The notes under the pieces: generated by a model | Told to the model about the DNA's origin: nothing | Seen by the model: the letters and a program-made list of their open reading frames with translations, nothing else | Databases searched by the model: none | In this document: positions 1-13,500 of the stretch, one piece after another | How positions within the stretch are numbered: position 1 is the first letter of the stretch | Layout: each line of letters opens with the position of its first letter | Position numbers and translations under genes: made by a program | NCBI RefSeq assembly: GCF_963576615.1 | Contig: NC_088717.1 | Location: 19,702,108 to 19,766,107 of the forward strand | Length of the DNA stretch: 64,000 bases | Direction of reading: 5' to 3' | Origin: Watersipora subatra | Lineage: Eukaryota > Bryozoa > Gymnolaemata > Cheilostomatida > Watersiporidae

Positions 1-704
1 TGTAGGTCTATGCATATCTGATAGATGGTACCATAAAGGGCAAAGGCCACCGCAGTCGTGTGCACTGATAATGCTTTGCGCGAGGAATAAGTAAGCAGGG
101 AATAGGACAGACTTAATCATAGATAACATTGCGTTGAAGGATGGATCAGCCAGAGAATGGGTCATATATAATCTACGATTCTGCAAAAATAATCACAAGC
201 AGTAATCGGCAGCCAGTCTGTCCTTCGACAAGCGTAATACAGGTCATAACCTGCTAATGTAGTAAAATTTCATTCATATTAGTGGAAATCGATCGGAGCA
301 AAACTCAACGGAATATTCTCCAGTTGAATAAATAGAGGTATACGTAAGTGTCACGCAATCACATTACTGATTCGAGACGGTTGAGCTTGCATGACTTTGT
401 CTACTGTTGTTTGCTTACTTGAAAGCCATTTGACAAAGCCTGAATTTTCTATTAAATGATGAATGTTTTACACAATCTCCTGCTAGCTGTTTATCTTTGA
501 CAATGAATTTTGCACTGGTTTGTATAATCAAAATGAATGTCTAACAGAATTTAATAGCAAGCTAATACTACCAAGTACTTTATCTGTCACTACGAATCTT
601 TCATCAATGTAAACCGCTGCAGTGCAATGCACAATGATTTATTGTGTTACCAGGGATAAAGTCGCCTGCAAAATTTTATATTCAGCATAAGCCTGGGATT
701 TGTT

Positions 705-759
705 CATAGACCTATTGACTATACTAAAGTAAATATACTGTAAAGTTAATAGGTCTATG
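705..759. mobile_element. Tiny hairpin MITE with 8-bp target duplication
   Basis: CATAGACCTATTGAC and GTTAATAGGTCTATG form the ends of a 55-bp element. It is flanked by the direct repeat GATTTGTT at 697-704 and 760-767. An 8-bp duplication is typical of hAT-type insertions. Confidence 0.5.
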
Positions 760-1306
760 GATTTGTTTCATTTGCAATCAGACAGCGTGCAGCACATTTG
801 TAGATTTTTAATACAAATAGCTGCACTGTTTTTACGGCAACAATCTATGACAGCGTTCATTGGGGGCGGTTGTTCTTACTGAATGCAATGGCGCATTTGT
901 AAGTTTCTAATAAGATGGGTATTTAATAGACTTGTTCTCAGGAGCCGGGTGGAATTTTGAAATAAAAATATTTTTAGCAATTTGGCGGAAGGCGCAGAGC
1001 ACATGTGTATGAAGTTTGGATGGAATTGGTCCAAAACCGTGGAAACGCATTGCGTTTATGCGGAGTAGCACACAGTGGCGTGCATGCGCAGTCACAACTG
1101 AAAAGTGAGAAAATAATTCATCCAAAAACAAAAAAATAAACATTTCAATACCAAAACATGTTGTATTTCGCTATAGCATTAACTATAATAGTAGCAACAA
1201 TGAGGTGTGTGCTCCAAGGAACAGACTATCCTAGTTTAATGTATAAAATATGGGTCTTGTAACAGTATAATAATATGGTAAGTTATTCCTAATTGGTCTA
1301 GGGTTT

Positions 1307-1460
1307 ATACCATCTCTAGACCAATTACCTCAGCAAGTTAACCAGTTTATACCATTTCTAGACCAACTCCCTTAGCAAATTAACCAGTTTTTACTATCTA
1401 TAGACCGACTCCCTCAGCAAATTAACCGGTTTCTACCATCCCTAGACCAACTCCGTCTAT
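1307..1460. repeat. Short tandem repeat, ~43 bp unit, 3-4 copies
   Basis: Units contain TCTAGACCAA and CAGCAAATTAACC. Diverged between copies. Confidence 0.7.
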
Positions 1461-4400
1461 ATATAACCAATGAAACCAAACTATGTGAGAAAAACATAAC
1501 ATCTATTTTTCTTCAAAATCCACAGCACTGCTACCCAATGACAAATACTTGGCACTCTCAAACCAGCAACTTGAAAATCTTCGACATCTTTACACGAAGT
1601 GTTAGCTATCCAAATGGCACCTCTTTTTCTCTGCCTATCAAGCGCTCGAGTCAATATCAGCCCAGTATGATTTGAAGTTTGTTTTCCTAAACCATTTATT
1701 CTCATACAATAGCCTGTGAACTCAAACTATCACTTGAGAGATATATTTCAACAATATGTTACTGTTTGTAAAGCCTGCATTGATTTCAATAAATCCCATT
1801 CAGCTTGTGATTGTTTGTGTGAATCCTTTTGTGATAGTCTTTATAACGAATGCACGGAATAGCTTACCCCTAAAGTACAAGAATTCAAAGAATACAGGAT
1901 AATAGGGCATGCAAACATATACATGTATGTCCAATAAGCATATGGAAAACAGCTCTAACTCATAGCTTACGAATGGTAAAAGATCACTTGCATTCTAAAA
2001 TTAAATTACATTCTTCTCCAAGGTTTGTAACATCACTCAAAATGGAATTGGCGAATTGCTTCGCAAATATTCTTCCATATTTATTGTGTTTTTGTAACAT
2101 ATGCAGATACATTATTTTGTAAATTTGTAAATTTGCTGACGATCTGACGAACTACCAAGCAAATTACCTTGCGTACAATAAGAGAGTTAAAGGTTTGTTT
2201 ATTGCGGGATTTTGCAGATGCAAGTCACACTGCTCAAAGACAGGCATGTATTCAATTTTCGGTATTGTGGCTGCATGCAAAGGAGGATCACCTTTACAGT
2301 TCAGTAAACAGTATATCAAAACGAGTTGTTGGTGCACTTTTACATAAGCGTGGTTGGACCAATAATGTTGCTTCTGACGAAATCCAAGTGGTTTATGTCG
2401 AAATTTCTTATTGTGGTGACGCAGCGGATGTGAACGAATAGGCGTTAACTCAAATCCTTCGTGAACGAGAAACGGTACACGAAGAAACCGTTTCGTACGA
2501 GAAACGGTTTCCTTCGATCTTATGTCGGCCTTCACAACGCCTTAGAGCGTTAGTATTATGAAAATATACCTGATAACGAGTACAGTGGTCTCGATGTTTC
2601 GCAATTTATTATGGCCGTGAGGCTTAATTGATAGCGATGGTTCATCAAAGAAGCAAGCACTATTTTTCTGTTATATGAAGTGAAGAAATATCTACAAAGA
2701 CAGTAAATATAGTTACTCGCAACTATGACGAAACATGCTACGAGATTTAATTCTATTACCCAATCTTTTTTACGGCTGCATAGTTTTATCGGACCCGTTT
2801 TATCTAACAGTAATTGTCATCCTGTTTTACGGTCATGTTTTATTTGTATTTTAAAAATTAAGCGAGTGTTATGGGTGGATATGAGAAATTATGTTATGCA
2901 TAGCTAACCCGAATCCACACATAACATCAGTGTTGAAATTGTTTTGTCATTTTATTCTATTTTGACTATGTTTAGATTGTGTGCTTTTTCTTAGCTTGTG
3001 AGAACTAATTTAATTATTGCTAGTTCAGGTACAAGTGTTAAGCTGTTGTAAGCAATACCGATATTTACCAGTAAAATTTACTTCTCTATTCTATAAGCCA
3101 AACAATGAAATACACAATTAACAAAAAGCTAAAACAATGTTAATGACAAACAGTTAGAATAGCTAATGAAAGTTACATCCTTACTCGAACGGTCGTCCAT
3201 GCTTGTTTGATCAGTCCCGTACGGCTGTGAGTCTCGACAGTCAAACGAGATTTGTGAGAGTCTCGGCAGTTGAGATAGTGGTGTAGAGAAGGCTCAGCTA
3301 ATGAAGGCAAATGAAGCTCCATGGGGAAGGGGAGAAGCTCCTCAGCAGGCTGAGAGGAGAGCGTTCAAGGAAGTCTTCAGGAAGAGAAAGATAGAGATGC
3401 TGAGTCATTGGAGTTGTTCTCTTATATTATAGATGTCTAGCATGTGGAATGGCTAGCCTGTAAGAGTAGGTTAAGTGTTAAGATTCTGTGCTTTATGTCA
3501 GGCGTGTGAAGATATCTTACTTGCGTAAGTCTTCAGCTGGTGCACGTGATTTCGACATGTAGGGTGGAGCTCATGATTTACTCCTGGTATCTAGGTCATG
3601 TTTGACAGGGGTAGCAGATCTCGATGTGTGTACTCATTTGATTCGTCTCTAATGTTTCTCTGGCGGTTTTCTGGTGATGGTGATGGGTAGCTTTAATTAC
3701 TTCCACTTCCCTTAGACGGTTTTTATAGGCGGTGTTGATGCAGTTTCCATGACTTGATTGCTTCCAATTCGGAAGTTTCTAATTTTCTTTTGGCGTTTCC
3801 AATTATTGGATCTTTTGACATATTTTAGGCATCTTGCCGTTTGTACATATTATACATCTATTCTGTGGTCTGGCTGTATTCCTATTAGTACGTTGTTTTC
3901 GCAGTATCTCTATACAATACGAGCACATAGAGTTTTACCACCATTTTTCAAACTCCCATTCTTATGACTTTATAAATGTTGCCGTAATTTAAAAACCCTC
4001 AAGACAGCATTGTGGCTGATTCGGTTTGTTCATTAACCAGCCTATATTGTATTAGTAACTTTACTAACTATTCTTTCCAACAACCGAATTGGGCTATCGC
4101 CCCTTTAATTGTGGAACCTGCATTGATTGACTCGTGTTGGTAAACTCCACAAATAGCTTTTTACCGGTGTACGCCATGGTTCAACAACCTGTGGTGTTCT
4201 GTGCAGTTTCCCCGCCAATCTTTTGTTTTAGGTTTGGCTGATAGGTTATAGGGATTGTTTTAATGGTGATCTGAGCACAATTTCTGAGACAGCTGTTGTC
4301 TATCTTTTGAGTGCTAGTAGTAACCTGTTTCAAGCTCAGAGTTGGGCCATTTCTGATGAAAGAGTTTTTATTTAGAAAGTAAATATTAGATACCATAAGA

Positions 4401-4533
4401 TGGTAATATGTAGCTTGGCCTTGAATTCTCTGATTTTGACAAGCATTCACCTTCAAATTATTAGTTTTTACATATCTTCATAATGCTTTAATTTTCTATT
4501 TAATAATATTTTCAACACCTTTCACTTTTGTAG

Positions 4534-4569
4534 TTGTCTTGCTGCAAACGTGAATAGCATTTACTAGAC
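4534..4569 (+). other. Probable 5' UTR end of copy 1 behind a splice acceptor
   Basis: A pyrimidine-rich tract ending TTTTGTAG at 4533 precedes 36 nt of untranslated sequence and then the ATG at 4570. Copy 2 has the same arrangement (CAG at 26666, then 18 nt to its ATG). This suggests that both genes have an upstream non-coding exon. That exon and its promoter were not identified. Confidence 0.45.
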
Positions 4570-7500
4570 ATGGAAGTGATTTTACCAGCTGTGGATGTTC
4601 AGAATGTCTACAAGTCTTACAATAAAAAGGTGCCGGTGTTACAAGATACTAACTTGCTAGTAAGGTAGGTTTTACAGTGCTCGTCTTATGACAATTTTTC
4701 AAATAAGTTACACTGTGTTTCACACAAAAACGTTAAACTTATCAGACAGTTTGCCTTGCATAATACCTTTACATTTATCATGAATTGACAGCTTCAACCC
4801 CTCAGCCAAGTCGGAAAGACTAAAATTTGCCTTTTACCATAAAAATTTATGAAAGTAAACTGTCATTTTTACGTGCAGTTATCTCATAGCTATTTGTGAC
4901 AGGTCTCTATTAAAGCCTAATTATTTAGATATTGTAGCGCATTTGTAAAAAGTGAATCTCTTGTCTGGTAGAAAGGGAAATATCTATGGTTTGTTGGGAC
5001 CAAGTGGTTGCGGAAAAACTACTTTGCTCAAGCTTGTTGTTGGGAGACTTTCTCCAAACAGTGGCAAAGTGCGGGTGCTGGGTCACCGTCCCGGCACTGC
5101 AGGTATTTACTTATTTATGCATCAATACTATTTTCAATAGAAATAAATAAAAGTGAGCTATTTTTTTCATAAGCTTACACGGTCGTTGTCAGCCATTTTC
5201 TCAACTAGTTAATCTTTACTATATTAGGAGCCATGTCTGTCTGTCTGTCCCAAGCCACACTTAGAGATTTAAAAAAGTTGCGTTCAATAGGAATCGAACT
5301 CGCTACTTTCGGTTTAGTAAACCAACACTCCACCACCTGCTTCAATTGACTGCCTTTTTGCATTTTGGAATGATTGTGCAGTTAGTTATTACACCTGATG
5401 ATTTATCACGGTGCACCCGACTCCTAAGGCACCCGACTCCCAAGGCACCCGACTGCGAGAGGGCTAATAATATATTATTTAACAAAAGTATGTCATCTAT
5501 TTTTGTTTCTTATGCAGCTTGTTTATCTTGTCATCAAATTTTTGCTCTCCTATTCGAATATTTGTTTTCATTCATACTTGATTAGTGTATGACTCTTTTT
5601 TAGTTCAGAATTTAAATGTTCTCATAGTCTGCCTTTAAAGATGAACTCTGACATATTTTTAGTAGATTATATCAGAAAGTATCTGTATTTTTCTATCACG
5701 TGCAATTGTTTTTGATGCTTGAGGTGATCTGATGGCCAGGATGTTTTACGACTAAAATTGACAAAAACTTGATTGTGGTTAAAATGTTCAGATCAAGCGA
5801 AACTGTGATTATGACATCTATAGTTGCAAAGAGACTGACGGAATAGAGCAACTTGAACACAATTACCGATAGCTCTGGTAGCAACTTGTGACATCATTTT
5901 GGTGAATAATTTTCTTCAGATCATTTTTACCGCGATCAGTTTTGTTGATTATATTCTTGAAACATCCTGGCAGTCAGATTTCCTCAAACATAACAAAAAA
6001 TCAAAAATTTTAGAAAAATTCTGATACTTTCTGATAAAATCTAAAATATTGTGTAAGCTCATCCTTAATCACATCATATTTCCAGCCTTTTTTAGAAGTT
6101 TAAAATTTTTTGCGATTTCTTAATATGTATGACTCGATCTCAGTTTTCTATTGGCTGTAATTTCTTTGTTCAAGTCAACATTCAATTTTGCACAATACTG
6201 TGCTAAGTGATAACTGTGAGCGCCATATGTCACAGGGGGATCTGTTATATTCGTTTGTAGTGAGTAAGATTCCTGGGTCACGGATAGGTTACATGCCCCA
6301 AGAGCTCTCGCTGTATTTAGAGTTCACCATCTCTGAAACTCTTCACTTCTTCGGGAGAATTCACAACATGTCAGGTTTGATTTGACAAAATCATGCGACT
6401 GGATTTGATTGGTCAGACCTGTTAGGTTGTAGCAGAATGTAAAAAGAGTTGTTCCTCGACTTTCGAACGCTTCCGATTTGGATTTCGAGCAAATTGAATT
6501 TTGGCTACAAAATTCGAAATTTTTAAGTCTCAGTCTTTGACCAAGAACTCAGTTTTTCGACCATATCCTACTGTACCTCAATTTTCCTATGTTACAATTG
6601 GTAAAGTAGCAAACAAGAAATGTTTCTGTTGTACTTTTCTTATTTCCCACGATCTCTGCTACGATTCATTACATTACTCTTGTTGTTTTTAGACTGTAAC
6701 TTTAGCATAGGTTAATCTTCGTTAATTTTATGTTCAATTTGAAAATTATAAAAAACATAAAATGCTTGTTTTTTCACTATATTAGATTTGTTATTAGACA
6801 ATTCTACAAATTACAATAATTTTACAAGTTATCTTTTCTCTTCTTACAGTTTAAAATGGGAAAATGGGAAATAGCGAAATAATACTTTCTAAAAGTCGTT
6901 TTCTTTACTTGAAACTGATGAAAATTATTTAAATTAAATATAATGGAAAACACAGCTTCAGATTGGGACCAAATTGCTTTTTGAACTTTTTTCTGGAATG
7001 GATTATGGTGAAAAACCAAGGTATGACTGTATGCTAAATAATATTGTTGTTTGTTTTCGAGGTTGTATTATTGTTTTAATCATTAGTCTTTTGTTATGTC
7101 AATGTGTCAGAAAGTCGGATCACCTGTCTTGCTTGTCAAGTTTAACTAGTCTTAATTTAAATTATTTCAAAAGATTTAAGCCAAGGTCCGATTTAGTAGC
7201 TGTAGTCAGCTGCACTATCACTAAACACTGAGAATGTGGTCATCAGATGTTTGTTTGTGTTATAAATATCTTGCTTTGATTAGCTTTACAAATCACTTGA
7301 GAATGCCGTTATCATTGCACAGATTATACTTGTTTCTAGGCAAAGACATAGCTGAGCGCATGGCGTTTCTCATTAGTTTCTTGGACCTGCCGTCGGCTAC
7401 AAGGCAGGTGAAACAGTTGAGTGGAGGACAGCAAAGGAGAGTTTCACTAGCTGTGGCTCTGCTTCATTCTCCGGAGGTTGGTAACCTCTGGCTCTGTACG

Positions 7501-10500
7501 TTTAACTTCATTGCTATTAGACAAATAGACCAAATATCGGAGTGAAAGGTTTGTAGTAAATGTTGACTACTTTGTGATTGATTGTATTGGCCATCACATA
7601 TTACTAAAATTAGTGTGATGACAAATGTTACGCTGACAGAACATTTCTGAAGCTGTGAAATCAAGTCAACCTCGATGAGAATAAACATCTTTACTATAAT
7701 AATAGCTGTGTCCATTCATCTTTTTGAAGTCACCAATTGGAAAAAAAGATTGTGTCACACATGATTTGAACTCACACATTAGGCTTGGCAGTCGGGTACA
7801 CTACTAGCTATACAGTCAGGTACACTACTAGCTATACAGTCATGTACACTACTAACTATAAAGTCAGGTACACTACTAACTATACAGTCAGGTACACTAC
7901 TAACTATACAGTAAGGTACACTACTAACTATACAGTGAGGTACACTACTAACTATAAAGTCAGGTACACTACTAACTATACAGTCAGGTACACTACTAAC
8001 TATACAGTCAGGTACACTACTAGCTATACAGTCAGGTACACTACTAACTATACAGTCAGGTACACTACTAGCTATACAGTCAGGCACACTACTAGCTATA
8101 CAGTCAGGTACACTACTAGCTATACAGTCAGGTACACTACTAGCTATACAGTCAGGTACACTACTAACTATAAAGTCAGGTACACGACTAGCTATACAGT
8201 CAGGTACACTACTAACTATAAAGTCAGGTACACTACTAGCTATTCCATTCTACCACCTTGCTGCATCTCAAAATAATTGTGTACATAATTATAACTCATG
8301 ATGATTCCACACAATGCATTGGATTGCTAGGGTAGTTTGTATGACATAATTTTATGCTTGTTTGTCGCTGTGTATGACTATGCTGTGATGGAACTACTAC
8401 ACAGTACAGGTAGTCGTCGACTTACGACCGCGTTTGGTTCCGGGTCGATTCGGGCGTAAGCCAAAACTGTATATTTTGTCGTTTCTGATCTAACTTAAAT
8501 GAATTTGGCTTACTAAACAAATACTTGAAGGAAGTCTTAGTATGTATTTTAGTAAACTCCAAACTTTTAATAAAGATTTTATCATTTGTTTGCAAATTCG
8601 TTTTTACCATGACGGATAATCCTGGACTCGCCATGGCGAGCAACGTATATCTCTTAATAACGTATATAATCAGTACACGAATCGCCAAATTTTAATTTTT
8701 GAGAAAAATTATTGTTGACATCGTGTGGCAGAAAAAATTCGCTTTAATGAAAAAATAACAAAAAAGCTTAATGAAAATAACGAAGAACGGCTTACGCTAT
8801 GCCTCACACTGAACTGCCTGATCTTCCTACGAACGTGGTGGTAAAGCCGGGCGGACGTATGTCGCATAGGTTGTAAGTCGACGACTACACAGTACTTGCT
8901 AAGTGAACTGTATGCTATAACTTATCTCTCACGGTAAGCAATTAATTGCCCAACTAAGAGAAGGAGACTGTTTTTATGTGTCGATATAATTGTCTTTGAA
9001 AATTGATTATTGTTACATATTTGTGTCAGAATTGTCACTGTTTTGGCTTTCAATAAATCTTTCATTTTTAGCTTAAATGAAAATTTATGGGTGTACACGT
9101 GCAATACAACCGGTAGTGTCATGTAGTGACGAGCCTAAAATATGTTGCAATGTATATCCATATGTTACAGTCAATTTGTAAAATCAGTCAATTTGTAAAA
9201 TGGCTGAAATTTTTGGGCATTTTACAAATCCTTCGTTTTTTCGTGACATCATTTTATCGTTGTCGGCCATCTTTATAGACAATTTTTTTGTTAGAAACGC
9301 AAAGCTTTTGCTATGATAATTTGAAAACGATGTTTTTGTTTGCAATTTTTTATTATAGTATCAAAACAACATTTAAAAGTATTAACAAATCAAAGAAAAA
9401 CGATCGTTTTCTACAAAAATGGCGGCTTTTTCATGAACGAGCACATGTGCAAACGCCTTGATGACGTCAAAAAAACGATAGATTGACTAAAAAATTACTT
9501 TTTAAAACACTAAATAGTAGCAAGTTGAACAATACAAGAATGCCTATATGTGGTAGTTGATGCTCTACTTGATGTAAATAACCTGTCTTACCTCCTATCA
9601 ATGTAATCGTTCAAATACACTAATTGCTTAGTCAATGTGTAAAATGTTTCAGTCATTTTATAAATTGACTAAGCGAATCAGGCACTTCGTAAATTGCCTG
9701 ATTTTGCGCATTGACTAACATACTGGTGTACCAGTATACAGCAGTCGACTTTAAGTTCTGTTGTTACAGTCTGACTCTTCTATATTGGTTCTGTGTGTTG
9801 AATGCTTTTAACTAGTTATATTAGTGCTAGCCCAGGTATATCTCTGTCTGTAGATCTTGATATTAGATGAGCCCACAGTTGGTGTCGACCCTTTACTCAG
9901 GCAGCGTATTTGGGATCATTTGGTAGGAATTTCATCTACTGGAGGAATTTCTATTATTATAACTACCCATTACATCGAGGAAGCCAGGTAAAGCTGCACT
10001 TTCCAAGCAGTAGTGTAGGTTTTGTTACCGCTCTTCTTCCAGATAGTATAGCATTTGTTATACTATCTGGAAGAACTATAGCAAATATGGCCGTTATGAC
10101 AATATTATAGCAAACACCTCTTATGGCCGTTCCGCTGGATATTTGAGTAGTAACTTGGAGTCGTCAGCTCTTTTTTGGGTATTCCATTAACAAAATACAT
10201 GTATTTTGATAGGGCAGCAAACTCAGTTGGGTTGATGCGAAATGGGCGCATCATGGCAGAAGGATCACCTGATAGACTTCTACAGAAATACAACCAGTCT
10301 AGTTTGGAAGATGTATTCCTGCACCTGTGTCTTCGTGATGATAACATTCACGGTGAATCCATGGTAAATATTATAACTCCAACTTTCATGGTGACTCTAT
10401 GGTAGATATTATAACTCCAGCTTTCATGGTGAATCTATGGTAGATATTATAACTCCAACTTTCATGGTGACTCTATGGTAGATATTATAACTCCAACTTT

Positions 10501-13500
10501 CATGGTGATTCTATGATAGATATTATAACTCCAACTTTCATGGTGACTCTATGGTAGATATTATAACTCCAACTTTCATGGTGATTCTATGATAGATATT
10601 ATAACTCCAACTTTCATGGTGAATCTATGGTAGATATTATAACTCCAACTTTCATGGTGACTCTATGGTAGATATTATAACTCCAACTTTCATGGTGACT
10701 CTATGGTAGATATTATAACTCCAACTTTCATGGTGATTCTATGATAGATATTATAACTCCAACTTTCATGGTGAATCTATGGTAGATATTATAACTCCAA
10801 CTTTCATGGTGAATCTATGGTAGATATTATAACTCCAACTTTCACGGTGAATCTATGGTAGATATTATAACTTCAACTTTCATGGTGAATCTATGGTAGA
10901 TATTATAACTCCAACTTTCACGGTGAATCTATGGTAGATATTATAACTCCAACTTTCATGGTGAATCTATGGTAGATATTATAACTCCAGCTTTCATGGT
11001 GAATCTATGGTAGATATTATAACTCCAACTTTCACGGTGAGTTTATATTAGGTATTCCAACTCCATCTTTCACAGCGCTTCAAATATGCAGTATAAAAAT
11101 AGCAAATGTATAGTATAACTTGCACAGGAGTTTAGAAACAAATGTAATTTCGAGTTGATGTCTTTTTCTTTGCTGTCGAGATAAACAGTTCTGGTATAGC
11201 TAAAGGAACAAAACCATTGTACAAGTTTCAAATAGGCAGGAAAAGCTGTGTACCTATGTTTAATATTAACAATGAACCTTTATCATATCGTAGAAACGAG
11301 GCAAATCAACATCAGAAGAGACTGCACCGCTGGCAGCAGCCACCCCACCTGCCTCTGATACTGAGATAGTTGATGCTGCTTTCAGCGGTATGTTCTTGCT
11401 TTTTGATGCAGCTTGCTGTCGACCTTTTTATACCTTTCTCTATGCACATTACGAATAACATTTTTGATAATTTTACTACCGTCGCTGCCGTTTTTACTAC
11501 CGTCGCTGCCAGATGGAGATAACTCGCTGTACAATTGTTAACTACTCACTGTGTTCCCATGCATCAAATGGTTTTTGAGTTGCCAGCTGCAGAAAAATTC
11601 GCACTCTGCCGTTTCAACGATTCGGAGTTGCTCTATAGATTTTTTCAAGATTCATAATGCATCCTCAAAACAAAACGTGGTCAAACAGACTCGCTTGTTG
11701 GTCACGATTTCTTCCTTGACCAGCATGAAATCTTTCATGTGTAGTAAACTAGTTGCGCAATAAAGTAATTATTTCGTCATCCTCATAAATTTTAAAGGTT
11801 GACTTGCAACAAAATTCACATTACAGTTATTTGGTATCAACAGATTCACCATGCTTTACTCTGTTGTGTTGTAGGTGCAAAATATGTGGATATGTGATTA
11901 CAAGCTCTTAAAAGCTCAAACACGAACAGTTAATCGCAGCCATCACGAAACCGCCATAGATTGGAATCAGTTTATTTCTCTGACATAGTCAATCCATTTG
12001 GTTATTGTTTTGACACATGATGTTCTCACATGACTTGAAAGGCCAATAAAAGGCTCAATATAAAACTTCTCGTAGCACTAGTTTATGACAAACACTTCGG
12101 GTTTTACCGAAGACCCTGTATTGAATATAGATGCTCGCTGCTTAACAGTTTTGTTTCGGCTTGGTCTAATTGTCTAGTCGTAATCTGATCATGGACCCAT
12201 ACTTCGCAAATAATTTCTGCAGCATTTTTCGATTCTCACAGGTGACCAACAGGCTCATCATGTTTATCAGACAATGATATGTACTCCTTCGAGTTGAGGT
12301 TAAAAATTAAACAAGTTTTTATAGTAGGTTTTGAGATATCAGTGCTCAAAGTGACAGCATTACAATGATGATGAAATAGCCACGTAAGGACAATAGACAT
12401 GGTTTTATTGAATGCGTGAAGTATATTTGTGAAAATATTTGGACAAATAAGGTTGCGTGAAAGAGTAAATAGAAGCCATCTTGTACAACTACGTCCCATT
12501 TGAGCCGTTTTGGAAAAAGATTCTAATCTACGGCGGTCTCGTGATGGCTGCGATTAACTGTTCGGTTTTGAGCTTTTAAGAGCTTGTAATCACATTTCCA
12601 CATATTTGGCACCTACAACACAACAGACTAAAACATAGCGAATCTTTTGATACCAAATAACTTTAATGTGAATTTTGTTGCAAGCCAACCTTTAATGTAA
12701 AGACAAACAGGAAAACAGAAACAGAAGTGAGTAGCAGCTGAAGGTTTTTGTAGCAGAGACCCGCATGGTTGTGTGCTAAACTTTTTTACCTACACCGGGG
12801 AGAGCTTAGCCGAGCATTATCTATTTAGATACATCAGCAGTGAGGGTTTCTACGATGTCGAACAGCACTCTCACAACGAATTGGCTTTGCACAAATTTAG
12901 AGAAGCGAAATGGCATCAAATGCATTCGGATTTTACCGTTTCTATGAATCAGAGTGGATGCAACTCCGAACCCATTCGAGCATGGAAACAGTGATTGTAT
13001 TCTACAACTTCACTTAGTTCCTTATTTGTTTATCAATGGGTTCCTCATATTACTATTACTGAGATTTTTTGTTCAACTTCTTGAATGACTTACCTCTATT
13101 GTTAGATCTATTGAATGACTTACCTCTATTGTTAGATCTATTGAATGACTTACCTATATTGTTAGATCTATTGAATGACTTACCTCTATTGTTAGATCTA
13201 TTGACTGACTTACCTCTATTGTTAGATCTATTGAATGACTTATCTCTTTTGTTAGATCTATTGAATGACTTACCTCTATTGTTAGATCTATTGAATGACT
13301 TACCTCTATTGTTAGATGTATTGACTGACTTATCTCTATTGTTAGATCTATTGAATGACTTACCTCTATTGTTAGATCTATTGAATGACTTACCTCTATT
13401 GTTAGATCTATTGAATGACTTACCTCTATTGTTAGATCTATTGAATGACTTACCTCTATTGTTAGATCTATTGAATGACTTACCTCTATTGTTAGATCTA

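Larger units (their letters stand above)
1..4533. other. Intergenic region upstream of copy 1
   Basis: Contains the hairpin MITE (705), a short tandem repeat (1307-1460) and a somewhat less AT-rich stretch at 2160-2540 that is open on both strands but not recognisable as a gene. 3180-3560 is purine-rich on the plus strand without clear coding. Any promoter and first exon of copy 1 should be here; none was identified. Confidence 0.5.

Noticed and set aside
2164-2535. 123-codon minus frame and 90-codon plus frame
   Set aside because: Overlapping on both strands, no recognisable domain and no convincing splice context; possibly an old transposon piece.
7779-8276. Regular array that might suggest CRISPR or a repeat protein
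   Set aside because: Units are directly adjacent with no unique spacers, and the setting is a eukaryotic intron.
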